The notes under the pieces: model-generated
Database searches by the model: none
Seen by the model: the letters and a program-made list of their open reading frames with translations, nothing else
What the model was told of the DNA's origin: nothing
Part shown: positions 1 to 6,447 of the stretch, in pieces
Layout: each line of letters begins with the position of its first letter
Numbering within the stretch: the first letter of the stretch is position 1
From: an uncultured Campylobacter sp.
GTDB lineage: Bacteria; Campylobacterota; Campylobacteria; Campylobacterales; Campylobacteraceae
Reading direction: 5' to 3'
Length of the DNA: 10,634 nt
NCBI RefSeq assembly: GCF_938040115.1
Contig: NZ_CALHXD010000163.1
Span: 1 to 10,634, forward strand
Position numbers and translations under genes: made by a program

Positions 1-3000
1 TTTATAAGCTCGTAAAAGACGGACAAACGACTTATTACGTTACAAATAAAGAGGCTGTTCCACATTTTAACTCTCATACCGGCACCGTCGTCATAGAGGG
101 CGCAAAACCGGGCGACAAGGTTAAATTCGCAGGAGGCGCAGACTCGCTTACGCAGGCTCAAAACGAGGACGGGCTGCAAGCGGGCGCAAAGCAGTTTATC
201 AAAGACGGCGACGATACTATCCTCTACGCTAACGGCAAAAACGCGGGCTTTAGCAACTCGGATGATTTAAAGATCGTATTTAAAGGCGTTAGCATCGATC
301 CGACCGCAAAAGACGGAGCCTTTACGCTAAAGCAAAATATTTTAGCCGACGGCGCCATCAAGGCAACCGACGCGCAGGGCTTTACCAAGCTCTTTGACGA
401 CGCGCCTGCTCTTAAGCTAGACGGCACGGAAAACGTCTATAAAAAAGAGGGCAAATTTTACCAAGACGCGCAAGCTACCAAGCCTTTAGACGCGGATGCG
501 CTAAACGTAAAGGCCGTTAAATTTGATAACGACGACGTCTATACCTTTAGGTCTGCGAAAAAATCGCAATCCAAAGACGCGGTAAAAGCCTACGACGAAC
601 AAAGCTTAAGCTCAAATTCGCAAAAAGGCGACGCGCTAAAAAGCGGCGATACGACTTACGAGTTTTTCGACAAAGGCAACGTCGCAAAGATATCAAGCGA
701 TGATTTTTCGTTTGAAAACGGCGCACAGTATCTAGGCTCGCTAAATTTAGACGGAGCCAAAAACATAACCAAAGAGTCGTTTTTATCCGGCAAGCTAGGA
801 GACAAAATCCTACCTAACGCGCACTCAAACATAACTACTGTCGGAGTTAAATTCGAGCTCAAGCAAAACGGCGATATAAAATCTTTAGTCGCAAGCTTTG
901 AAAAAGCTAAGGAGATATTAAGCGGCGCGCTAAAAGACAGGATCGCAGACGGCGCGGTAGAGCTTAGCAAAGATAGCGCGCTAACAAACGCTCAGCTACA
1001 AACGTTAGCTCAAAATGCCGCTAAATTTGCTAACGGTGCGGTAAAATCGGCCGTTTTAAGCGCGGCTGAGCTAACGTCGCTTAATAAAGAAGCTGCGGAT
1101 AAAATCGTAAATTCGGCCGTAACTCTAACAGATAAAGACGCGTTTAACAAAGAGTCTCTAAAGGCTTTAGGCGCGTTTAGCGACAAGCTAAAAGACGGCG
1201 CGATAGCTAATACGCAAAAGCTAAGTGTGGCTGATTTTTACGAAATTTTCGGTAAAGGCTTTTTATCTAGCGACAAGCTATCAAGCTACAAGATCGCAGA
1301 CGGCGCCCTAGAGATCGAAGATAGCGCGCATAATTTACAAAATGCGGTAGAAAACAGGCTTAATTATTTCGGCGAAAAGATAAAATCCATGAAAACCTCA
1401 GACGGCGCGGAGCTAAAAATCTCAGCCGCGAATTTCAATAAAATCGGCGCGGATAAATTTGACGCTAACGATAACATAAAACTAACGGGCGTTAGCTCAA
1501 ACGATAAGGATGCCTTGCTAAGCGACAAGGTGGATAGCTTTGAAATCAACAAAACGCTAGAAGTAAGCGTAGACGAATACGCTAAATTTGCTGCTAAACT
1601 CGCTGGAAAAGGCAAATTTGATATCGCAGACGACTTTAAAAAAATCATGAAATTTTTAAAGACGGCGGACGTTTCAAAGATAGAAGCGCTAAATTTAAAA
1701 GATAAAAATATCGAACTTAGCGCGAGCGACGTGGAAGAGCTAGCTAAGCTTAACGATCTAAATTTGCATACTAAATACGGCACGCAAATCACGCTAAAGC
1801 AAAGCGCGCAAGAGCTAAACGCGGACGGTTCAAAGCTGTTAAAGGCCTTTGCGGGGCTGTCTTTTGGCGCAGGAAATACCAAAAAACAGATCGATGTGCA
1901 AGGAGACGGCGTTTTAGAGCTTGATAAAGATACGTTTGAAACTTTTAAATTTGCCGCAGACGACAATCTAAAAATAACAAACGTAACAGGCTCGGTCTAC
2001 GCAAGCGACGCCAAAGAAACCTTTACCTTTAAGCAAGACGCGTCTAGAGTCGTTATAAATGCCTTATCTAACGGCGACAAGCTTGATTTCTCCAGGTTAG
2101 CTTCTAACGTAACGTCTATCGGCGATCTAAACGTTGCCGCAGACGCGCAAACGCAGCTACAAGACGGCAAAATTTACTACGTTAGCGGTATGTCGGCAGG
2201 CTTTGCGTCCGGGTTTGATAAGATTTTCGGCGAAGGCAAGGCGTTTTTAACCAAAGCCGCAGGCAACGAAAAATCTATAATCCTAGCTAAAACTTACAGC
2301 GGTTTTGAGATATATAAGGTCGAAAATAACGGCGATAACGTAATAACTAAGGATGAGGTAAAATATATAGGCTCTGTTAGCGTAAACCGCGACTTTAATC
2401 TTAGCGCGGATAATATCGTGCTAGCGGCCGCATCAAAAAGTCTTAGCGCGGCGCAGTTTGCGACCGAAGCGGCAAAAGGCGCCAGCGGGCTAAATTTGCT
2501 AGATACGGCGGAAAATATAAAGCAAAATTTGGCGAATTTAATCTCAAACAAAGACAAAATAGCAAGCATTAGCAGCAGCGACGATAAGCCTATAAATTTA
2601 ACCGCCTCGCAGCTAGGCGAGCTAAAAGGCAAATTTGCCCCTAGCCAAACGCTAAAAATAAGCGAGGCGCTAAAGGACGGCAAAACAGCGAGCGCGGACG
2701 GAGGCAAATATATCTTTACTCTGGATAAAGACGAGAAAAACTGGCAGCTGGAGAAATTCGGCGCAGACGATAAGCTTGATTTTTCAAAGGTATTTGAGGG
2801 CAAGCAGCTAAGCACGGGCGAGTTTAACCTAAACGCAAACGGGCAAAAAGCAACGCTGCAAGACGGTAAAATATATAAAGCCGAGCTAAGCTTTACGCCG
2901 TCAAATCAAGGCGGCGGCGCAGATAGCGAGCTAAACGTGCTTAAAAAGGTGTTTGAAGAGTCGTTTGAAAAAGGCGCAAAAGCCCTGCTCATCGCTAAAA

Positions 3001-3167
3001 ACCTCAAGCAAGAGGGCAACTCGTACTCCTATAACTACGTCTATAAGATCGAGGACGACGGCAACGGCAAGCTAGACCAGGGCGACATCAAGCTGCTAGG
3101 CGTCGTAAATACGAATAACGGCTTTCAAAACAACTACGACATAACCGCGGCTAACGCGGAGCTGTAG
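1..3167 (+). CDS. Large cysteine-free S-layer/RTX-adhesin-like secreted protein, C-terminal part (5' end outside window)
   Basis: The frame ending at the TAG at 3165-3167 is open without a stop back to base 3, so this is the last 1054 residues of a longer protein. The GTG at 1227 lies inside it and has no reason to be the start. Visible: no Cys, one Trp, very few Met, and abundant Lys, Asp, Ala, Ser and Asn. Residues about 300-600 are degenerate helix-strand repeats of the 'KI..L.L.D..IELSASDVEEL' kind. A better copy lies at 833-871. A C-terminal module occurs twice (about 691-807 and 922-1054), each with DKLDFS, LQDGKIY, an I(I/L)LAK/LLIAK strand and a YK(V/I)E-acidic-LG(S/V)V end. No GGxGxDxxx RTX nonapeptides are seen. 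Family knowledge: such modules are common in type I-secreted S-layer and adhesin proteins, and C. rectus and C. showae carry S-layers. Secretion by an ABC exporter and a surface location are inferred; no exporter gene is in the window. It could be an S-layer protein or a large adhesin. Confidence 0.85.
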   Translation, partial: YKLVKDGQTTYYVTNKEAVPHFNSHTGTVVIEGAKPGDKVKFAGGADSLTQAQNEDGLQAGAKQFIKDGDDTILYANGKNAGFSNSDDLKIVFKGVSIDPTAKDGAFTLKQNILADGAIKATDAQGFTKLFDDAPALKLDGTENVYKKEGKFYQDAQATKPLDADALNVKAVKFDNDDVYTFRSAKKSQSKDAVKAYDEQSLSSNSQKGDALKSGDTTYEFFDKGNVAKISSDDFSFENGAQYLGSLNLDGAKNITKESFLSGKLGDKILPNAHSNITTVGVKFELKQNGDIKSLVASFEKAKEILSGALKDRIADGAVELSKDSALTNAQLQTLAQNAAKFANGAVKSAVLSAAELTSLNKEAADKIVNSAVTLTDKDAFNKESLKALGAFSDKLKDGAIANTQKLSVADFYEIFGKGFLSSDKLSSYKIADGALEIEDSAHNLQNAVENRLNYFGEKIKSMKTSDGAELKISAANFNKIGADKFDANDNIKLTGVSSNDKDALLSDKVDSFEINKTLEVSVDEYAKFAAKLAGKGKFDIADDFKKIMKFLKTADVSKIEALNLKDKNIELSASDVEELAKLNDLNLHTKYGTQITLKQSAQELNADGSKLLKAFAGLSFGAGNTKKQIDVQGDGVLELDKDTFETFKFAADDNLKITNVTGSVYASDAKETFTFKQDASRVVINALSNGDKLDFSRLASNVTSIGDLNVAADAQTQLQDGKIYYVSGMSAGFASGFDKIFGEGKAFLTKAAGNEKSIILAKTYSGFEIYKVENNGDNVITKDEVKYIGSVSVNRDFNLSADNIVLAAASKSLSAAQFATEAAKGASGLNLLDTAENIKQNLANLISNKDKIASISSSDDKPINLTASQLGELKGKFAPSQTLKISEALKDGKTASADGGKYIFTLDKDEKNWQLEKFGADDKLDFSKVFEGKQLSTGEFNLNANGQKATLQDGKIYKAELSFTPSNQGGGADSELNVLKKVFEESFEKGAKALLIAKNLKQEGNSYSYNYVYKIEDDGNGKLDQGDIKLLGVVNTNNGFQNNYDITAANAEL
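2073..2423 (+). repeat. C-terminal secretion-type module, copy A
   Basis: Residues about 691-807 of the fragment. Order of landmarks: a 'ETFTF' strand just upstream, GDKLDFS, LQDGKIYYV, SIILAK, then EIYKVENNGDNVITKDEV and YIGSV, ending SADNIVL. The acidic stretch NNGDNVITKDE resembles a loose EF-hand-like calcium loop, but its spacing is not canonical. The layout recalls the 'F.F...D.i.dF..gDkldfs' part of the C-terminal regions of type I-secreted proteins. It is followed by further repeat sequence rather than the C-terminus. Confidence 0.6.
2499..2615 (+). repeat. Helix-strand repeat unit (LDTAENI...KIASI...LTASQL)
   Basis: Residues about 833-871. The pattern LDTAENIKQNL-(x)9-KIASI-(x)8-INLTASQL matches a repeat often seen in large type I-secreted repeat proteins: an amphipathic helix 'DTAaNI..nLd.L', a strand 'kI.sI', then 'itLTaaQl'. 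A weaker relative lies around 1617-1746 (FDIADDFKKIMKFL ... KIEALNLKDKNIELSASDVEEL), and more degenerate ones appear upstream of it. Confidence 0.5.
2766..3164 (+). repeat. C-terminal secretion-type module, copy B (protein terminus)
   Basis: Residues about 922-1054, ending at the stop codon. It shares with copy A, in the same order, DKLDFS, LQDGKIY, an (I/L)LIAK strand, VYKIEDDGNGKLDQGDI, LLGVV and a closing ITAANAEL. The middle is longer than in copy A, with an inserted Gly-rich SNQGGGADSE turn and a charged helix. Its position at the very C-terminus fits a role in type I export, which is inferred from the family. Confidence 0.6.
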
Positions 3168-3177
3168 TTTTGCGATG

Positions 3178-3210
3178 AAATTTAGTCGGCCGAGTCGGTC
3201 GGCTAAATTT
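3178..3210 (+). terminator. Hairpin after the surface-protein gene
   Basis: AAATTTAGTCGGCCGA (3178-3193) pairs with TCGGTCGGCTAAATTT (3195-3210) through about 15 bp, including two G-U pairs, leaving a 3-base AGT loop. It starts 10 bases after the TAG stop. The A/T-rich outer part of the stem supplies U residues at the 3' side, followed by AATTTA. It could work in both directions. A likely intrinsic terminator, although there is no long U run. Confidence 0.55.
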
Positions 3211-3338
3211 AATTTACGCTTTAACCCAAAATAAAGCGCTTGGCCGCAATTATTGATTTTACGTATATTTTTAACCACAATGCTTCGCTTTTAAAATTTA
3301 CCGAAAATTTTAAAATAAAACAAATTTAAAGCGTCAAA

Positions 3339-3599
3339 ATGAAAAAAATCTGCTTTCTTTGGCTGTAGCGGCGAGCTTGTCGCAGGTCTTCTATGCGGCG
3401 CAACCCGTGCAAATGCAAACAAGCGCGCAGATCAAATATATCGGTACGGGCAGCAATCTTCATCCGCAGCCTTGTCAAACTAAACGCGAATGAACGCAGA
3501 CGGACGGCTATGGATATATTTCGCGTCAAGAACGGCAAGACCCTCTAGCGCCAAGATATCATCCAAGACATACCCAAAAAGCTAAAACGACGATACTAT
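3339..3599 (+). pseudogene. Remnant of a small exported protein, broken by frameshifts and stops
   Basis: ATG at 3339 is followed by seven A residues (3342-3348). As it stands the frame ends after nine codons (MKKICFLWL, stop). If the run had eight A, the product would begin MKKNLLSLAVAASLSQVFYA with a likely A-A cut site, a convincing Sec signal peptide, then AQPVQMQTSAQIKYIGTGSN up to a TGA at 3491. Beyond it, fragments in two frames still look protein-like: DGYGYI in the signal-peptide frame, then IFRVKNGKTL, a TAG at 3546, and RQDIIQDIPKKLK in the next frame. I do not recognise the family. No good ribosome binding site precedes the ATG. It is either a decayed gene with at least four lesions or, less likely, a slippage-controlled short product. 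The homology is not verified. Confidence 0.42.
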
Positions 3600-3789
3600 G
3601 TTTTAATTTTAGCCTGTTTTAGGGCTAAATCATCCGCAAAATTCGTAAAACTAAAATCCAAATTTAGCCGCCGAGTCGCCGAAAAAGCGAGCAAAATTTA
3701 AACGAGATTTAAGACGAACGTTTTGCGCTAAATGCGAATTTAAGCTGTCTTTGTCTGATTTTCGCCTCCTGCCAAATTTAGCCTTAGGC
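3600..3789. other. Intergenic stretch with no recognisable gene
   Basis: Lies between the gene remnant and the 3' end of the amidohydrolase. It holds a weak 7-bp inverted repeat, TTTAGCC (3608-3614) with GGCTAAA (3623-3629), and a tiny AGCC-TTA-GGCT hairpin at 3780-3790 touching the amidohydrolase stop codon. Neither has a U run on the minus strand, so I cannot name a convincing terminator for that gene. Confidence 0.4.
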
Positions 3790-5034
3790 TCAAACTCTCC
3801 CCGCCGTTTCTAAAACCACGCTTTTTAGTAAATTTACGCCGTTAGCGATATCGCTCCAGCTAGAAAATTCCGCCGGATTGTGGCTGATGCCGTCTTTGGA
3901 CGGGATGAAAATCATCGCCGTCGGACAAAGTGCGCTCATATGCATAGCATCGTGCCCTGCGCCGCTTGGCATAATTTCAAAGCCAAGCCCAAGGGCCGCG
4001 GCTTTTTGGGCGATGAGATCGATGAGTCGGCCGTCCAGCGCGCACGGCTCGTCAAAGGCTAGCTGCTTGATCTCGCATTTGGCGCCGCGCTGTGATTCGA
4101 TGCGCGAGATTTCGCCCATGATTTGCTCGTATGCCGCTTCGCGCGTGCGCAGGTCGATGCCGCGCAGGTCGATTAGTAGCGTTGTCTCGCCCGGCACGAC
4201 GTTCATGACGCCCGGTTTTACCGTGCAGTTGCCCACAGTCGCTACCACGCCGTTTGCCGCATTTTCGCGCGCGACGTGCTCGACGGCCAGCACTATCTGC
4301 GCTGCTGCGCAAAGCGCATCGTGACGGTATTTCATTGCTGTAGTGCCGGAGTGCTGAGCTTGGCCCTGCACGCGCACGCTAAATCTATGCGGCGCAGCGA
4401 TGGCGCTCACCACGCCGATTTGGATGTTTTCGTTATCTAGTAGCGGCCCTTGCTCGATGTGTAGCTCGAAAAAGCTCTCGTAGTTTGGCGTCAAATTTTT
4501 AGCCTTTTCGATGCTAGCTAGATCGATGCCAAACTCAGCAAAGATCTCGCCGATAGCGCGCCCTTGAAAATCGCGCACGTCTTTTAGTTTTTCAAAACCT
4601 AGCTTGCCGCACATTACCTTGCTGCCAAGCGTCGCGATGTTAAATCTGCTTGATTCCTCACACTCAAAGACGACTAACTCGAGAGGTCTGCGCGTTTGCA
4701 CGCCTTCGTCGTTTAGCGATCTAATCAGCTCCAGTCCGCCAAGGACGCCTAGAATCCCGTCAAATTCGCCGCCGTTTATCACGGTGTCTAGATGCGAGCC
4801 AAACGCTACCGCCGGCAGCTCGGGCTCGGTGCCTCCGCGCCTAGCAAAGATATTTCCGATCGCGTCTATACGTACTTTTAGCCCCGCCTCCTTACAGCGC
4901 GCGATAAATAGCTCTCTAGCGGCCTTATCCTCGCGCGTGTAGGCTAGGCGGCTCATCCCGCCGCCAAAGCTCTCGTCGTTTACGGCGTTTATCTCGCTAA
5001 AAAGCGCCTTAAGTCTATCTAAATTTATACTCAT
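3790..5034 (-). CDS. Zn-dependent hydantoinase/carbamoylase-family amidase (M20 fold; N-carbamoyl amino acid hydrolase or allantoate amidohydrolase)
   Basis: A 414-residue cytosolic enzyme expected to remove a carbamoyl or ureido group, releasing CO2 and ammonia and yielding an amino acid (or ureidoglycine-type product). All five expected metal ligands are visible: H81 in GSHLDTV, bridging D92 in GEFDGILG, E127 in ECEESSRF, H192 in LHIEQGP and H385 in DGISHNPAE. Other family marks are QHSGTTAM (H228), GVMNVVPGE, the DLRGID strand and PSGAGHDA (H361). Length is normal for the HyuC/AmaB/AllC family. The ATG is preceded by AAGGA six bases upstream on the minus strand. No hydantoinase, allantoinase or transporter gene lies next to it, so the substrate cannot be chosen from context; the motifs alone do not separate carbamoylase from allantoate hydrolase. 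A beta-ureidopropionase-like role is also possible. Confidence 0.9.
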   Translation of the reverse strand: MSINLDRLKALFSEINAVNDESFGGGMSRLAYTREDKAARELFIARCKEAGLKVRIDAIGNIFARRGGTEPELPAVAFGSHLDTVINGGEFDGILGVLGGLELIRSLNDEGVQTRRPLELVVFECEESSRFNIATLGSKVMCGKLGFEKLKDVRDFQGRAIGEIFAEFGIDLASIEKAKNLTPNYESFFELHIEQGPLLDNENIQIGVVSAIAAPHRFSVRVQGQAQHSGTTAMKYRHDALCAAAQIVLAVEHVARENAANGVVATVGNCTVKPGVMNVVPGETTLLIDLRGIDLRTREAAYEQIMGEISRIESQRGAKCEIKQLAFDEPCALDGRLIDLIAQKAAALGLGFEIMPSGAGHDAMHMSALCPTAMIFIPSKDGISHNPAEFSSWSDIANGVNLLKSVVLETAGRV

Positions 5035-5335
5035 CGCCCATCCTTCGTATTTAAAATTTACTAAATTCTAGCCAAGAAGCATTAAATTTATACTTTAATA
5101 TTTTTATTTAATACAATGTTTAATTTTTGGATTTTAGATAATGTTTGATATATAAGAACTAACAAACGCTAACGTTAGTTTTATTAAAATTTAGCGCTAA
5201 AATCGGCTTTTGAATATAGAATTTACAAACAAATTGCCCGGTTTGAGATTTAAATTTGCAGAAAATATGATGGTCAAATTTAAACAAAAGCAGTGGTTTT
5301 TGAGAGGAGCGGTTGGCAACATAAATTTGCCACCT
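5035..5335. other. AT-rich spacer between purM and the amidohydrolase gene
   Basis: Apart from the inverted repeat at 5157-5180, it contains a perfect palindrome TTAGCGCTAA (5191-5200) and a minus-strand TATATA (5149-5154) that could be the -10 box of the amidohydrolase promoter, leaving a leader of about 110 bases. The rest (5201-5335) shows no gene; a 71-codon minus-strand frame across 5159-5374 runs through the purM terminator and has no family likeness. Confidence 0.35.
5157..5180. promoter_or_regulatory. Candidate repressor operator upstream of the amidohydrolase
   Basis: AACTAAC (5157-5163), ten bases, then GTTAGTT (5174-5180) form a perfect inverted repeat. Inside its right half is the perfect palindrome CTAACGTTAG (5169-5178), so there are three TAAC/GTTA half-sites. 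It lies immediately upstream of a minus-strand TATATA (5149-5154), covering the -35 to spacer region expected for transcription towards the amidohydrolase. The size and symmetry suit a TetR-type dimer. No regulator gene is in the window, so the assignment is inference. Confidence 0.4.
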
Positions 5336-5376
5336 AAAAATCTTTGGCTCGTAGCGTGTTTGCTGGCGAGCCAAAG
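5336..5376 (-). terminator. Intrinsic terminator of purM
   Basis: Read on the minus strand, CTTTGGCTCG pairs perfectly with CGAGCCAAAG (10 bp; plus-strand arms 5342-5351 and 5367-5376) around a 15-base loop and is followed by ATTTTTAG (plus-strand A run 5336-5340). It begins 15 bases after the purM stop codon. Confidence 0.8.
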
Positions 5377-5390
5377 TTAAATTTGCCTGC

Positions 5391-6374
5391 TTAAACTAGC
5401 TGTGCACCCGCGCCTTTTACGACCTCACCGATAACGTAGCCGCCCGAGTTTGCCAGCACGAACTCTGCGTTTTCTTTCGGCGCTACAACGATCATACCAA
5501 CGCCCATGTTAAATGTCCTCATCATCTCGGCAGGCTCTACCTTTTGCGCTATGACTTTAAAGATTTCAGGCGTGCGGATCGCTGCATGCTCGATCTTCGC
5601 GCCCAGCCCCTCTGGAAATACGCGCGGCAGATTTTCCACGATACCGCCGCCTGTGATATGCGCGAGCGCGTGGATTTTGTCTTTTAAATTTAAAAAGTCG
5701 CCGACGTAAATCCTAGTCGGCTCCAAAAGAACATCGATGAGCGCGCGACCGTCCACTTTATCGTCAAATTTTAGCCCCATCTCTGCGACTACTTTGCGCG
5801 CGAGCGAGAAGCCGTTTGAGTGCAGTCCACTGCTAGGAAGCGCGATGAGTACGTCGCCCTCACGTACGAACTTGCTGCGGTCGATCTCGTCTTCTTCGGC
5901 GATACCCACTGCAAAGCCTGCAAGGTCGAAGTCGCCTTTCTCATACATCGATGGCATCTCTGCCGTTTCGCCGCCGATAAGCGCGCAGCGCGCGAGTTTG
6001 CAGCCCTCGGCGATACTTTTTACGACCTCTTTGGCATCTGCGATTTCAAGCTTTGCAGTCGCGTAGTAGTCGAGGAAAAATAGCGGCTCGGCGAAGTTGC
6101 AGATGAGGTCGTTTACGCACATCGCGACGAGATCTTGGCCTACGCCCTCAAATTTACGCGCGTCGATCGCGAGTCGCAGCTTTGTGCCCACGCCGTCGGT
6201 GGCGCCCAGGATAGCGGGCTTTTTGTAGCCTGCGGGCAGTCTCACCGCACCGCTAAACGAGCCGATACCGCCCAAAACGTGCGGAGTTTGCGTGGCTTTG
6301 ACGAACGGTTTTATCGCGTTTACGAACTCATTTCCCGCGTCTATATCGACGCCTGCGTCTTTGTAGCTTATCAT
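5391..6374 (-). CDS. purM: Phosphoribosylformylglycinamidine cyclo-ligase (AIR synthetase)
   Basis: Cytosolic enzyme of de novo purine synthesis; closes the imidazole ring of FGAM using ATP to give aminoimidazole ribotide. The 327 residues are near the family's usual length. Visible PurM signatures in order: GGIGSFSGAVRLP (35-47), GATDGVGTKLRLA (57-69), CVNDLICNFAEPLFFLDYYA (86-105), LIGGETAEMP (132-141), LPSSGLHSNGFSLAR (179-193), LLEPTRIYV (216-224), HITGGGIVENLPRVFP (239-254) and FNMGVGMIVV (288-297). The ATG is preceded by AAAGG at good spacing on the minus strand. It diverges from coaE over a 73-base spacer, an arrangement I recall from C. jejuni (purM, coaE, dapF). It stands alone as a transcription unit with its own terminator. 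No frame damage seen. Confidence 0.97.
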   Translation of the reverse strand: MISYKDAGVDIDAGNEFVNAIKPFVKATQTPHVLGGIGSFSGAVRLPAGYKKPAILGATDGVGTKLRLAIDARKFEGVGQDLVAMCVNDLICNFAEPLFFLDYYATAKLEIADAKEVVKSIAEGCKLARCALIGGETAEMPSMYEKGDFDLAGFAVGIAEEDEIDRSKFVREGDVLIALPSSGLHSNGFSLARKVVAEMGLKFDDKVDGRALIDVLLEPTRIYVGDFLNLKDKIHALAHITGGGIVENLPRVFPEGLGAKIEHAAIRTPEIFKVIAQKVEPAEMMRTFNMGVGMIVVAPKENAEFVLANSGGYVIGEVVKGAGAQLV

Positions 6375-6400
6375 TTTTGGCCTTTATTGAAATTTGATTA

Positions 6401-6424
6401 ATTTTAGCCAAAAATTGCTAAAAT
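6401..6424. promoter_or_regulatory. Divergent purM/coaE promoters with mirrored -10 boxes
   Basis: ATTTTAGC (6401-6408) and GCTAAAAT (6417-6424) are a perfect 8-bp inverted repeat with 8 bases between. The right arm gives TAAAAT (6419-6424), a -10 box about 24 bases before the coaE ATG; the left arm gives the same box on the minus strand about 27 bases before the purM ATG. The TTGCTAAAAT context resembles Campylobacter sigma-70 extended -10 sites. No clear -35 for either. The two polymerase sites would overlap. Confidence 0.45.
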
Positions 6425-6447
6425 CGGAGTAAAAAATCGGAGGCAAA

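Noticed and set aside
1364..1966. Long minus-strand frame of 200 codons inside the surface-protein gene
   Set aside because: A Ser/Leu/Phe-rich antisense shadow of the Lys/Asp/Ala-rich coding frame; no family likeness or start signals.
2294..2815. Minus-strand frame of 173 codons with hydrophobic stretches
   Set aside because: Same antisense effect of the surface-protein gene; the apparent membrane segments come from reversed Lys/Glu codons.
1227..3167. A 646-residue gene starting at the GTG at 1227
   Set aside because: The same frame is open with identical character back to base 3, and no ribosome binding site precedes this GTG; it is an internal codon.
3326..3538. Minus-strand 70-codon frame over the gene remnant
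   Set aside because: Arg/Leu-rich with no recognisable motif; the plus strand carries the better signal (a reconstructable signal peptide).
5159..5374. Minus-strand 71-codon frame between purM and the amidohydrolase
   Set aside because: It begins inside the purM terminator hairpin, runs through the palindrome cluster and has no credible start signal.
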